From Glandiceps talaboti (lineage: Eukaryota > Hemichordata > Enteropneusta > Spengelidae): a stretch of 60,000 bases of DNA. Under the pieces are notes generated by a model that was not told where the DNA came from, ran no database searches, and saw only the letters and a list, made by a program, of their open reading frames with translations. The stretch spans positions 14,130,322 through 14,190,321 of the forward strand of contig NC_135570.1 in assembly GCF_964340395.1 (NCBI RefSeq). Reading direction: 5' to 3'. Of the stretch, positions 34,233 through 46,869 are shown one piece after another (position 1 is the stretch's first letter; each line of letters opens with the position of its first letter). The translations under genes were made by a program, and so were the position numbers.

Positions 34233-35745
34233 CTATGGCATTAAAATTTGTCTGTTGACAAGGCTAAGGCTGTCTATGGCACCACACATGTTGCCTATGG
34301 TATTAAAATGTCTATTACTAAGGCTACTGCTGTCTATGGCACCACACATGTTGTCTATGGCATTAAAATGTCTATTACTAAGGCTACTGCTGTCTATGGC
34401 ATTAAAATGTCTATTACTAAGGCTACTGCTGTCTATGGCACCACACATGTTGTCTATGGCATTAAAATGTCTATTACTAAGGCTACTGCTGTCTATGGCA
34501 CCACACATGTTGAGTATGCCAGAAAATGTCTATTACTATGGCTACTGCTGTCTATGGCACCACACATGTTGTCTATGCCATAAAAATGTCTATTACTAAG
34601 GCTACTGCTGTCTATGGCACCACACATGTTGTCTATGCCATAAAAATGTCTATTACTAAGGCTACTGCGGTCTATGGCACCACACATGTTGTCTATGCCA
34701 TAAAAATGTCTATTACTATGGCTACTGCTGTCTATGGCACCACACATGTTGTCTATGCCATAAAAATGTCTATTACTAAAGCTACTGCTGTCTATGGCAC
34801 CACACATGTTGTCTATGCCATAAAAATGTCTATTACTATGGCTACTGCTGTCTATGGCACCACACATGTTGTCTATGCCATAAAAATGTCTATTACTAAA
34901 GCTACTGCTGTCTATGGCACCACACATGTTGTCTATGCCATAAAAATGTCTATTACTAAGGCTACTGCTGTCTATGGCACCACACATGTTGTCTATGCCA
35001 TAAAAATGTCTATTACTAAGGCTACTGCTGTCTATGGCACCACACATGTTGTCTATGCCATAAAAATGTCTATTACTAGGGCTACTGTGGTCTATGGCAC
35101 CACACATGTTGTCTATGCCATAAAAATGTCTATTACTAAGGCTACTGCTGTCTATGGCACCACACATGTTGTCTATGGCATTAAAATGTCTATTACTAAG
35201 GCTACTGCTGTCTATGGCACCACACATGTTGTCTATGCCATAAAAATGTCTATTACTAGGGCTACTGCTGTCTATGGCACCACACATGTTGTCTATGGCA
35301 TTAAAATGTCTATTACTAAGGCTACTGTTGTCTATGGCACCACACATGTTGTCTATGGCATTAAAATGTCTATTACTTGGGCTACTGCTGTCTATGGCAC
35401 CACACATGTTGTCTATGGCATTAAAATGTCTATTACTAAGGCTACTGCTGTCTATGGCACCACACATGTTGTCTATGGCATTAAAATGTTTGTTGGCAAG
35501 GCTACTGCTGTCTATGGCACCACACATGTTGTCTATGGCATTAAAATGTTTGTTGGCAAGGCTACTGCTGTCTATGGTACCACACATGTTGTCTATGGCA
35601 TAAAATGTCTATTACTATGGCTACTAATGTCTATGGCATTAAAAAATGTTGGTTGGCAAGGCTACTATTGTCTATGGCACCACATGGGTTGTCTATGGCA
35701 TTAAAAGTGTCTATTACCAAGGCTACTACTGCCTATGGCAACACA
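34233..35745. repeat. 60-bp minisatellite, about 25 units, open on both strands
   Basis: Each unit carries GTCTATGGCACCACACATGT, TGTCTATGGCATTAAAATGT and CTATTACTAAGGCTACTGCT in order. Because 60 is a multiple of 3, frames stay open. The plus frame repeats MSITKATAVYGTTHVVYAIK, a second plus frame repeats MAPHMLSMALKCLLLRLLLS, and the minus frame repeats NMCGAIDSSSLSNRHFYGID. The middle block has GCCATAAAAATG variants and the outer blocks GGCATTAAAATG. Units at 34700-34920 alternate ATG/AAA variants as a 120-bp higher-order repeat. Unit changes alter residues in both strands' frames, which argues against coding. It lies upstream of the TASOR-like coding start, perhaps in its first intron. Confidence 0.95.
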
Positions 35746-35775
35746 GGAGTTACCAATAAGACATACATGGGAAGG

Positions 35776-35788
35776 GGGGGGGGGGGTA
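35776..35788. repeat. Poly-G tract
   Basis: GAAGG is followed by a G run just past the minisatellite. Confidence 0.8.
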
Positions 35789-35799
35789 CTAAATTATGT

Positions 35800-37060
35800 C
35801 ACTGAATCAGATGTTGATGCTTCAGTACCGGGTTAGAGTTCTGTAAACAGCAACTAATGGTCATGTATGCTTCAGTACATACAATATTATTTTTTGATAT
35901 AATACTGCAAGTAAAATAACACTTAAAATCCCATTTCAGATTACAAGTAAAATGTAGGCATGAAAACCAGTTCTTAGGCAGAGCTATTGAAAAAATGATC
36001 CCATGTAATCCATATTAAGATAACATTAATGTGGTGATGTGGGATTGAAACATAAAAACATACAAGTCCAGGTTATGCCCCTGTAATAAAGAAGGACTCT
36101 CAGATATTCTAGTTATGCCATAAAATGTATAGATGTCACAGCTAGCTATCACCAGAATAATAACCCACTATTTTCTTCAAGAAACATGACACAATCAAGA
36201 ACTGAAAGCAGTACTGAAACTCTCCTTTAAGTAACTCCCCTGGATAAGAAACAAGATATCTTCAGAGTTTAACTTCTCCCATGTCAGACCAATAAATTTG
36301 TACATGATAGTGATACACTTACTTCAAGAACATGTTATGGTACAAATATCGGTGAAACAAGATGCTCTTCAAAACACCAAACAGACATGATGAAGGGATG
36401 TATGCAAACATGATACGGTGGAACACACTGTCAGTGAACTATTCAACATTTAGATCATATTCCTTGTATGCATGGAATCCACAAATACCCAGCCGAACTT
36501 TCAACAAAGTATTTGTGTCACACATACTGGGCGGCTTCTACATATTTCCTGTCTATGCTCCTAGCATCGTATCTCTCCACACACAGCTATAAAAGGACAT
36601 CTCATATCTATTGTATTTCACCACACCAGTGGTAAATTTATGCAAACACTATAAATCAGGATATGTACACAGCAGTACAGTTTTATACCAATTGCCTTTG
36701 TTTTAGCAACAGGATATGGTTGTGTAGGGAAGATAAGAACAATACAGACTTACATGTAGATCAAAAAAGAAACACCAAGTTATTATATATGTATATATTT
36801 ATTTATAGACTACAAACGATATCCTATATACAGTATTATATTTTTAGGTATATATTTATAGATTGCGATTCACTTTGTCCCAACTTCAGCTCGTCCTGTT
36901 TTCAACTTGCTCCAAACTTTCAATTGAGTATTTCTTTACAATAAACTTCATTATTTACTGAAAACCCAATGTTCATGTGCTTCTAAAAAGGTTCGCAACT
37001 TAATTCTTATATTGGAACATGTATTGACAAGTGGAACACTGGCAATAACTTGCTACTAAT
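35800..37060. other. Stretch without recognised features
   Basis: AT-rich DNA, possibly the first intron of the TASOR-like gene. TA-rich low-complexity sequence occurs at 36783-36860. No exon recognised. Confidence 0.5.
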
Positions 37061-37074
37061 AACTCTAATAACAG

Positions 37075-37467
37075 CAGTGTTGCAGCCAGAGGGGGTTTTG
37101 GGGTCATTTGCCACACACTTTTTGGACCTGACCCACAATTTTGGAAGTGACGGGTCATAGATGACCCACACTATAATTGTATGCAAATGTGTTTAGCAAC
37201 ATGACCACACCTATAGCACTAGCCAACTGATCACATATACTTTGTATTGCATAGATAACAACAAGGTTGGACAGGCAACTGCATAATCATTCAGCAAATA
37301 TCTAGCATGGATCAGCATGTGGGTAAATATTTTTTAAAACCTGTACAGTTGCGGTAACCCCATTGGCGCTTTTTTTATAATGTCCCCCCAAAATTTATGA
37401 TGACCCAGAAAAATGAAAGTCTCGGGACACCATGTCCCACTCTTTCAAAAGGCTGGCTGCAACACTG
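37075..37467. mobile_element. hAT-like MITE with ATAACAG target duplication
   Basis: The ends CAGTGTTGCAGCCAG and CTGGCTGCAACACTG are perfect 15-bp inverted repeats. ATAACAG is directly repeated at 37068-37074 and 37468-37474. CAGTG.. termini are typical of hAT; seven rather than eight matching bases suggests slight decay. The inside has TGACCCACA/GGGTCAT motifs and C/G tracts but no ORF. Confidence 0.8.
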
Positions 37468-37479
37468 ATAACAGGCAGT

Positions 37480-40190
37480 CTTGCTCAGCATATCCAGTTT
37501 TTACAAATATTCAACAGTAGGTTAATTATACATTGTTGACAAACCATACATAGACCACATGTTAAAACAGGTTTTCACAAATGCCTATGGTGTAAGTAAA
37601 GATGAGAACAATGACATGAGTTAAGTGATTCTTTCGGTGCTAATTGTGGACTAACACTGACCTAAGAGTGGAGTACCCCTCTTTTGTACACACCATGGAA
37701 ATGTCTGTACATGTCTTGTAAAATGATGAATGACAAAACTTCCTGTATGCATAACAAGCACAAAACATCACAATCACTGTAACATAGCTTGGGTAACTGA
37801 CTATTTGACACCTGACACCAACAAAGACCATAAGAACTCGTATCAAAGAAAAGACATGTCAAAACCCAGTAGTATACACATTCAGCGCTAATCACACTTT
37901 TATACTTGGTGTTTGGTGGAGCTATTAAAATATTTCAATTGCAGACCATTTGTTTTTTTTGAGTTACGGTAGGAAGACAAATTCTAGCCATTTGACCTTG
38001 AAATGTTTGGGTCATGGTCAAAGTTGATAATGTGGAGGTAGACACTTGAATGGTGACTGTGTGAAGAATATGTATCAAACTTCGAATATGTATCAAGTGT
38101 GTTCTTTTATTTATCACTTGTAAGTTGGAATATGGGGTTTCAGTCTGTCCATCAAAATGTACACACCAATTACGCTGACATGCATCAATGTGTTTCAACC
38201 AACTTTAGAACAAGGCAACATACTCTGTGGGACATGTACACAATTACATAGTCATAAAATTAATGGCTAAAAAAGCAAAAATATAGCAAGCAAAGAAAAA
38301 CTCTGTACTGAGTGATCAATTCTGAGAAATGTGACAATTAGCTTGGGTTGATTGATGGTGTCAGACACTATTGTCATCTTTGCTATGCACTATTGGGTTT
38401 ACTTCTGAATACTTGATGAAATACCCATGTGTTGCATTTTAATAGACTTTATTTAAACTCAACAGACTAGTGAGTCAAAGGCTATCCTCAGACATTGTCA
38501 TGATACAAATCTCCAAATATATAGAAATGACTATGCAAACATACAAGGAATGAATAAAAAAAATGAATGTACTTTAGTAATTAAAATAGGCGCTATCGTT
38601 TAACTGTTGTTATGGGTATAGTCCTTGTTGCTAGACATATGTGCCAAGTTTTTGAATGCATGTTCACTTGACTACCCATCACTCTGCAATATATATCTTA
38701 ATTGTCAAAATTGGAAATTCTTTGCTCAAAATACTCAACATAGAAAAAAAGCAAGGACACATGTACACATTGAAAATGAACACATTAATATCGCTCAAAT
38801 TTGAAACCAGTCTGCCGAGTACATTTAAGTCCAAATATTTTACGAAAAAAACAAAATTAATTTTAGACTTGTTTTTACATTTATAAAGCTGATGTGATCA
38901 TCGTAACCCACTCAGTTTTCAATTTGTCCAATATGGCAACCTTACTGAGTTACGACAAAATCATTGGTAAATAGAACTAAAACTTCCAAGTGCTACTGAC
39001 ACCAGTGACACCAACTGTATTACAATGTAGTAGCTGGGAATTATTGTTTTTAAGCTCGTCATTTACCTTACAAAACTAATAAAATGAATAACAAAACTCA
39101 AAACTTTCGCAGACTGAGATAGACGAAAACAAAACAAATTCTCCCAACCGACGACTGTCTTTTTACTTGTGAAGTTGAATAATGTCCCAAGTTACAACCT
39201 AATGAACTGCCTATAGAAATTGGCCTAGCAGTTTCTGACACCATTTCACAGACGGACAGATACTTTACAAACCTGTGGCACTCCTGAAAACACTGTAAAA
39301 ACAGTCTGGTAACATTGTAAAAAAAATCGCATTCACCCTCAGACAAATGCACGCATGGCTGGCCACAGTTAAATAGCTTGCTCTCCTCCCATGTTGTAAA
39401 AAACCTAGCCCTGTCCTTTTTTAAAAAAATATATGTCCATGATTGAAACAAGTAAACTTGGAAGCAAACGCTACGACTAGTATAAACTCAACATCTCTGA
39501 AACATTAACCGAGTGAAAACACTGCACAGTCCCGTTACACAGGAGTCCTCGAGTCTTGACCTCTCCAGCTCTATCCAACATCGTCCACATGGGTATTGAC
39601 TATTGCTTGGTAAGTTTGGGCATGGGCGGGGTTGTTACCCCGTCACTCCACACGTGCATCGTATATACTTCAGCAGTTCACATAGGGTTTACTTGTCGCG
39701 GGAACTGCGATTTGTGTTTCCTATCTTACGATTGTATACAACAAGGTCAACATATAAAATAAAGTGCCTGGCAATTACTGCGATGTTTCTACCAGCAGGA
39801 CCATGACGAAAACTGGGTCAACCGACTCGAACATTTTTTTCCATCAGAGTTGTTCGAGCGACGAATGCACCGAGTATCTGCATCTTAGGACTGTGCACTG
39901 ACTACTGCGAGTCACAGGTTCCATGATATAAACCGTGTATATACACCCGCTTATTATTTCATCAATGTATTTTCAACATTTGGTCATCTCCGACAAGAAA
40001 AGATGTACACACTGCACAAGTCAACTCCACGAGGCCAGTATGAAAACTGCATGAACGAACATATATACGTACTGTCGAAAACCTTGACACGAAACGACCC
40101 CCGCCGCGCCGGGAAATAACTTTAAAAGGACGTGATATTATGTATGGTTCCAAGGCAATGAAATATTTCGAAAGCAAAAGCAAATGTTCA
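37480..40190. other. Stretch without recognised genes
   Basis: Only short chance frames. It becomes more CpG-rich after about 39480. It may belong to the first intron or 5' flank of the TASOR-like gene. Confidence 0.45.
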
Positions 40191-40195
40191 CTCAC

Positions 40196-41080
40196 GCTAT
40201 GAAAACTTTCGTCTTGTAATTCCTCTTAAAACATGTCTCCCGTGAACTCCAACTTGCCATTCACTCACGAAAATACCACGGGCGGCTAGCCTTGACACCT
40301 CACTGTCGCCACTTCGCGAGTTAGCCGCACTATGAAAAGTTTACAGACTATACTTCCGAACACAGTTCGTCTACTGTTATCTCATGTGCCACTCATGCCA
40401 TAAATCTAAAATGATAACCAATCAAATGACAAAGAATTGACCTCGCTTTTAGTTTATGCTAATATTATCAGCAGGGGGCTGCGTCATCCCCATCACATAG
40501 TTCAGTTCATTCCCACATTTTCCATGAGTGTGTTTGAAGTGTAAATATGAAAGGTGCAAAATGCGGCGACAACTAAATTCTAGTCTAGACGGTCAGTGTC
40601 AATGGTCAGAGCTGGCAAACCTCAGACCACTAAGTTATAGCAAGTTAGTGGTCTGAGCTGAGGGCAAACTAAAGTAAATTTGCCCTCGTACGCGTACGTT
40701 GATATGCTCCGAGTCCGTCGAAATATTTGATATGCAGGGCATGTGCAGTCTGGTGATGAACTGCACAGAGCAGCGGCGCGGCTAGCTGGGTGACTGATAG
40801 TTGTTGCTGTTATACGGGTTATAGTTACTAGACGTTCGGGCTTTCTTCCGATACGATAAACGAACGAAGTTCGCAGTGCGGACTTGCCCGAGCTCGGATG
40901 TTCCATCCTCGATAGTGATGTTCGGTCGTGTGTCGTATTATATCGGAAGAACATCCGACGTCTAGCAGCTACACTAGGTGGGGACTGATTGCAAATCGGC
41001 TGTTGATCACCAGCGGAAGAGATAGCACAGAGGGCAACAAGTAAACCCTCAAAATTGTCAATTTGCATCTCAGACAACTA
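40196..41080 (-). promoter_or_regulatory. CpG-rich stretch, candidate promoter/first noncoding exon of the TASOR-like gene
   Basis: This is the most CpG-dense part of the window (GCGGCTAGCC, CACTTCGCGAGTTAGCCGC, GCAGCGGCGCGGCTAGC). On the minus strand a donor-like CATAGC|GTGAGTG lies at 40195. That is correctly placed for a 5' noncoding exon spliced to the acceptor at 33374. A minus open frame of 151 codons at 40622-41077 has no recognisable motif and probably reflects base composition. This is inference only. Confidence 0.3.
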
Positions 41081-41248
41081 AAACCTTAAGCGTGTATAAG
41101 TTATGGTGGAGAGAGGCTGTATTACATGTAATATAACTTATAAGCCATAACATTTTAAAATGTGCCGTAAAACGGTGGTATTTGACAGAACATGACGCTC
41201 TTGTAATTTTTTAAGGCAAATATGATAAACGTATGTGCAAGTTATGTG

Positions 41249-41361
41249 GTACCTCTGGATGTATGCGCTACGGGATTTCGACACGTCTTCTCACCACCGG
41301 TTAGGGTTATGGAGAAGAAGTGCCGAAACCCCGTAGCGTATACATGGTCATCCAGAGGTAC
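41249..41361. mobile_element. Hairpin MITE with imperfect 9-10-bp target duplication
   Basis: The ends GTACCTCTGGATG and CATCCAGAGGTAC are inverted complements. Matching arms continue through TATGCGCTACGGG / CCCCGTAGCGTATA and CTTCTC / GAGAAG. Flanks are AAGTTATGTG and AACTTATGTA, 8 of 10 identical. Size and duplication length suggest a Mutator-like MITE. Confidence 0.7.
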
Positions 41362-41922
41362 AACTTATGTATGTACACAGCTGATGAATTTGCCAGTGTG
41401 TTTACAAACTTATGTAAGGCGTGTGTGTGTGTTTGTAAAAACACGCATAGTTGGTGTTTAAAATGTTTGACACTTAGATTTGCGATACGTCTGAATGTAG
41501 TGATATACTAGACAGAAACAAAACCAAGGCAGCCTCGCTTAAATATTTTGTTTGATTGAGTAACGCGTGACAAGCTGGGGCACATGCCTTTCTACGAACT
41601 GACGACGAAGCATAGTTGACGTCTTTCAACTTGACAGGATACCGAAAGCCTTGAGGGTAAATAGGGTTGGGTATTCGATGATATCACAAACAAGTAACTT
41701 GTCTGTGGATGATATTGAACTTGTATTGACGCATAGGATTATGCATACGGTTTTTGGAAAACGCGGAAGTTCCCAATTTCAACATCCCGAAAGTGTGTTT
41801 GTTTAGCACGTAACAAAGTGAATCACTGTGTTGTTTTTGACGGAAATACGTGATAGGTGACCTTCCTCACCCCTCAGTTCGTACTTTCACGAACTACAAA
41901 TTCGAACGCTCAAAATATTACC

Positions 41923-42385
41923 GTATGTATCCAGAACCACAGGGAACGCAGGCTCAGTTAGTTTTTTTTAACGTAAACAAACAAACAAACATACATACAA
42001 AATAAATAAACCAGCAAACAAGAAATAAATAAGTAAATAAATAAATAAATACTGACAAGCATCAACAAGAATTACTATATGTTTTCCTATAAGTGAAATG
42101 GTCACAATTGTACATACCCCAATTTGTGGTCATTTCGCAAAAAACATAGCAATTCTTCTTGTTGATAATGATTTATAACTACTCTCTTGTAGATCCTTGG
42201 CAGAAGTTATTTATTTTTTTATTGTTTGTTTGTTATTTTGTTTGTTTGTTTGTGTTGTTTGTTTGTTTGTTTGTTTGTTTTCGTAAACGTGATTAATTAA
42301 GCCTGGGTGCTCTGTGATTATACAGCTCAAACGATGTACCGAATGTATCCAGAACCACAGGGAACTCTGGCTCAGTTAGTTTCGT
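41923..42385. mobile_element. Inverted-repeat element flanked by a 45-bp direct repeat
   Basis: ATGTATCCAGAACCACAGGG followed by AAC..GGCTCAGTTAGTTT occurs at about 41927 and 42341. Between the copies are inverted arms: AACGTAAACAAACAAACAAAC at 41970, mirrored by TTTGTTTTCGTAAACGT ending near 42292, with inner pairs such as CAACAAGAATT / AATTCTTCTTGTTG. The outer direct repeat is too long for an ordinary target duplication. It may be a segmental copy. Confidence 0.65.
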
Positions 42386-42489
42386 TTAATGTTGTTTTTA
42401 TATCATCCCCTACCACCAGTCACACTGTCTGTTTTGTTTTAAGTTTTGTGTCATCTGGACTTGGCCTGCTTATATACACAAAGAGTTGA

Positions 42490-44310
42490 TTATGTTAGAG
42501 TTAGTTACACCACTGGAGATGATTTCCTTTCATTTTCCTTTCTGTATCAGCTGTTCCAGGACTTATGGTCAACTCTTTTTGACCATGATGTTTTGAGGGT
42601 CAACTCATGAAGGTCAACTGGAGGTCATTTATTTTGTATAGCACTGCACAAGCTATTTTTAAAGTGATCTTTCTGCAAGCCATTTTGTCATCATAAAAAC
42701 AGCAGATTTCCGATTATTACGACGCTTTTAGTTTTCAGTATGCTTGAACTATCTTGATATTTATGGCTGTGATGACAATGTATTTGACACCCCTTCCGCC
42801 CCAAGCAAAACGTCGATCTTGGTTTGCAATGTTTTTCAAAAAGTTGAAAATTTTACTGTCACATACATTCCTATGATAAAATTGACTTGAAGTATATTTG
42901 GTACCTAGAAAGTATTCAGATATTAGGAAAACACCACTTCGGTATGGATTTAATGGCCGGCTTCAATTGTCTTTTAACTCGGCACTTTAACAAAACCAGT
43001 TAGATACAAAGGACATTCTAATTAGATACATGTATAACAAAAGAAAGCAACTCATAAAACAATAGAGAAAGCTATTATTTTGAGAACAATGAGAATTTGA
43101 AATTGATCGCCAGTGGTTGTATTTGTATAGCCTTTGTTAGCAGTAAAGTCAAGTTCAAACTGATGGTGCGGAACTTGAGACAAAAGAGATTATTGTGTGC
43201 TATGCTGATGTGGACGACACGATGTCTAGTGACGTCATTGACGGGTTGATGTCAAACAGACTTATTACGATTTCAAAGGAATAGAATTTGTATGGATCAT
43301 GAGTCGGCATCACCTGTCATAAGAATATTTTAATAGTAAATTATTTTTGATGTGTTTCTTAAAGAATATCATTAATAGTAATGAGGATCTATACGCAGAG
43401 ATGACAATTTGAATATCACGTCATTATATGCAAATATTATGAACTTCAATCCAATCAACTATCTCAAATGACTAGTGACGTGAATCTTGACATTTAAAAA
43501 TGATTTTAATATGCTTTACTTATTGAGAAACGCCCCTTTTCTGGACTGTATCTGTTGTAACTTAGCCAGGCGGTGTGTAACGAAATAAATCATCTTGAAG
43601 TTACATTCTGTCGTCTCTCTGTGCAGTGATCTTGAGTGCCTCTTGCTGGGCCAGAAATTGTTACTGTTGACTTTGAAACGACAGCCGTAGTAACAAGAAC
43701 ACATCTTTAATTGTGTGTTTAGAGGGTAATCTATTGTCATTCTGTGTAATTGTTCTAGAGAAAATATTCAACCAAGATCAAAACATGAGAAATGCTTAAA
43801 TTACAAGGTTTTCATATGTGTTTTTGTTAAGATGACCAAGAGATGGTCGAGGTGATATTTTAGGCCCAGGCAGTTACCGGTGTTAAGTTAGGAGTGGTCG
43901 ATTTGAAGTTTTTCATTGTCTTTTAATGGATGAATATATTCGCTAATTACACTGATAGGAATTGATATTTTAAATAATAGACGGCTTCTATGACAACAAG
44001 CGTGTTTGAAAAATAAACTGTGGGATTGTTAACCGAATCGATCTTCAGTTACAAGGACTTAAATTGGCTTATTCAAAGACAGATTGTTTTGAACTAAGGA
44101 GAACAAAATTATGCCTCATTTTTAAGATTTAAAAAGATTTAGAAACAATACACTTTTGGCCAGAAATAAGTAATTGCTCATAATTAGGGGGACAACATTT
44201 GATCACTGTCATTCATAGAATCTATTTTTTATTGAAGCATTCTAGAGAGAACGTTTTGACGAAGTTAAAGATAAAGAAAGTACTCAACGTTATAGTTATC
44301 TCGTTTTAAA
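42490..44310. other. Intergenic stretch without recognised features
   Basis: No exon or repeat recognised apart from a GATGACCAAGAGATGGTCGA segment at about 43832, which resembles the unit of the array at 44320. Confidence 0.5.
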
Positions 44311-44319
44311 GGAAGTTTT

Positions 44320-44500
44320 AGTGACCCAAGGAGAGGTCGATTTATAGTTGAGATGACCCTAGGATAGGTCGATTTATAGTTGAGATGACCCAAGGAGAGG
44401 TCGATTTATAGTTGAGATGACCCAAGGAGAGGTCGATTTATAGTTGAGATGACCCAAGGAGAGGTCGATTTATAGTTGAGATGACCCAAGGAGTGGTCTG
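44320..44500. repeat. 32-bp minisatellite, about 5 units
   Basis: The unit is GATGACCCAAGGAGAGGTCG followed by ATTTATAGTTGA. Inner units are nearly identical and the outer ones diverged. Spacing of TCGATTTA at 44401 and 44433 gives the 32-bp period. Confidence 0.95.
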
Positions 44501-45182
44501 ATTTCATAAGGAACTACAGGAATGTTCCAAAGTTCCAAGAGTAAACTTCACACTTCACGCTGTCACTCCACGCTTGTCTGTACCGGATCTTATAGGACCT
44601 GGGCCGGGGTCTTCTTTGTATGTGAAATTTGTCCCCGCTGGCTTCTTGCCACGAAGCGAGTCTAATCAATCTGCCCAAAGTCAGTCTAATAAAAAAGAAC
44701 ATAACCTTCTAGTGTATATCTACATTCAAACATTTTATTCAAATTCAAAAGCAGAATTCCTTCATTCCATAATACAAACATGTTTAATAAACAATCCTTC
44801 TGAAACAAAAAACAAACAAACAAACAATCATTTTCTTTCCCTATTTAGGAAAATGTTTATAAATATAATTAATTAGATTCAGAATACAGCAACTTATAGA
44901 AATACCCATATCTAAATAGCAGCTAATAATATCTGAACCGTAAATTTATCACTTAATGTGAAAACTTGTGATCTCTATGTAATGGCATAGAACAACATGT
45001 CTCTACTTATCGTGTCATCTCATTAATCATTTAATCTTAACACGTGTTTTAGTCTTGATTTGATTAACAATTATTTATAGTTCAATAAGACGCTTGTAAT
45101 GATATATTTAATAATTACTTAGGGTGTCGATTCTGTGAGTAGCCAGGAGATCAAGGAGGTATTGTCAGTGTCTGATTAATAG

Positions 45183-45208
45183 CTCAGGTACTCGAATCAA
45201 TCTGTATG

Positions 45209-45280
<72 letters not shown>

Positions 45281-45429
45281 TATTACGCTCTGCCACTGCG
45301 GTATAGAGCACTGTCTTAGCAGATTGATACTCACCGAGTTATATATATACATATATATATATGGTAAATAAGACTTATTTACCATACATTTTTTTTTAAA
45401 AATCATACAGATTGATTCGGGTACCTGTG
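45183..45429. mobile_element. hAT-type hairpin MITE family A, copy 2, with (AT)n insert
   Basis: The ends CTCAGGTACTCGAATCAATC and GATTGATTCGGGTACCTGTG match family A. Flanking 8-mers are ATTAATAG and ATTATTAG, 7 of 8 identical. A 66-bp TA run at about 45214-45280 and a second TA block near 45342 have expanded inside. Confidence 0.85.
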
Positions 45430-45937
45430 ATTATTAGCGATACAATCATTAAAAAGGCTGTTACAAATATAATTATGATTTCTGAGTTTATCGACAATTT
45501 TTCATATTTATTACAGTTTTATCGATTCATCTGTATAAAAGGGACGACATAGAAATGGGAAAGTACAGAATTTAAATAAGTGGAAGGGTTTTTCGGCAAA
45601 ACATAATACTTCTAAGGGAGGGTGAAGGAATTCTAAATAATAATAAAAGGGAATATCTCAGGAAAAATCCTGTTAGAATATAATAGCGAGTAAAATGCTA
45701 ATAGTCTCATTAATTTTGCTAATTATGACGTCATTTGTTCGTGTTATCTGGAATATTGGAAGTAACAAGTCCAATGATTGTTTGAGTTTCGACAGAGTTA
45801 TGTAATAGAGATATGTGACAGTGGAAGTAATCATCCCACTAGTAAAACTGTTTGAGTGTGTGTACGCGTGTGTCGTGATAGTAAAATAGTGAACAAGTGA
45901 TTTTTGCTTTAATACTGGTAATGTGATGTAATGTACC

Positions 45938-46155
45938 CATGACACCAAAGTAAAGCGTTTTCTGTATGTATCACAATCGTTTATAGCATCCATATCAAGT
46001 GTAAAAGTATACTGTTTCATTTGCTAATTGACCACATTAGAAAGGCCACATGCTAGGCTTGTAAATAAACTAATTGAAACAGTATACTTTTACACTTGAT
46101 ATGAATGCTATAAACGAGTGTAGCACATAGAGAAAAGTGCTTTACTTCTGTGTTA
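45938..46155. mobile_element. MITE family D, copy 2 (intact hairpin)
   Basis: Arms of about 90 bp pair GTAAAGCGTTTTCTGTATGT..TATAGCATCCATATCAAGTG, then TAAAAGTATACTGTTTCA, with TGAAACAGTATACTTTTACACTTGATATGAATGCTATA..TAGAGAAAAGTGCTTTAC. The centre is GACCACATTAGAAAGGCCAC. It is the same family as 31221-31490 without that copy's extra segment. Confidence 0.85.
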
Positions 46156-46869
46156 CTCATTGTATTTAAGGTGACATTGAGCTGGACTTAGCAAGAAAAT
46201 AAGTTGTTGTCTTCCTTTCCCTAATTTTTAGAGTTAGCAGAATTGAAGGTAGGGTTGATTAAGAGTGCAGCACAGAGGTCAATACCCCCTTAGTGGAATC
46301 TAGACCTGCAACTTGCAAGACTGCAGATGATCAAGTAAGATAAAACGTTGAAATATTGCAAGTGATGAATACTAGTGGGGAATTTCAATTTAGAATGCAT
46401 CTGATAATTACACGTATACTGAACCTGAATGTTGACAAGGCCATGTATGATAATTTGTTTGGCTCAATTCCGTAACATGCTTGTTAAATTTTTAAAAAAT
46501 CGCACTTAGCCATTGAGTTATATTTTATATGATGTCATATGACGAAACCTTCCGAATGAAGGATTTCCTCACTTGAATATCAATACGTTTAGTTTTTGTG
46601 GGTTTTTTCTTTTTGAGATCATTTTATTGTATGGGTGATGGTATACCTATTTGTTGATTTGAATTTGACGACTGTTTTTCATAGATACACAGTCACATTT
46701 TTGTAAGTTTTTGGTGGTGGTATTTAGTATAAACGGGACCTTTTTGCTTTTGACGGAAGGAGTGTTACATACATAATAATCTGAAAGCCAACTTGCAGAA
46801 ATACAGGAATGCCCAGTTGACTATATGTCCTGAGAGAGTTGTAATAGTAAAATAGAATATGTCCTGATA

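Noticed and set aside
34526-35704. Possible repetitive protein of 392 residues
   Set aside because: The 60-bp satellite is equally open on the other strand and in a second plus frame. Unit variants change residues in all frames.
34233-35745. CRISPR-like array
   Set aside because: Repeats are head-to-tail without unique spacers, in an animal genome.
40622-41077. Minus-strand 151-codon frame
   Set aside because: No family recognised. It lies in CpG-rich DNA where stops are rare and ends in a short hairpin; kept only as a possible promoter region.
41923-42385. LTR-type retroelement with 45-bp direct repeats
   Set aside because: The direct repeats are far too short for LTRs, there is no coding sequence, and inverted arms lie inside.
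45280-45340. tRNA-like fold in the centre of the hAT MITE copy
   Set aside because: No A/B box pair or acceptor stem could be made. The segment is only a unique insert between TA runs.
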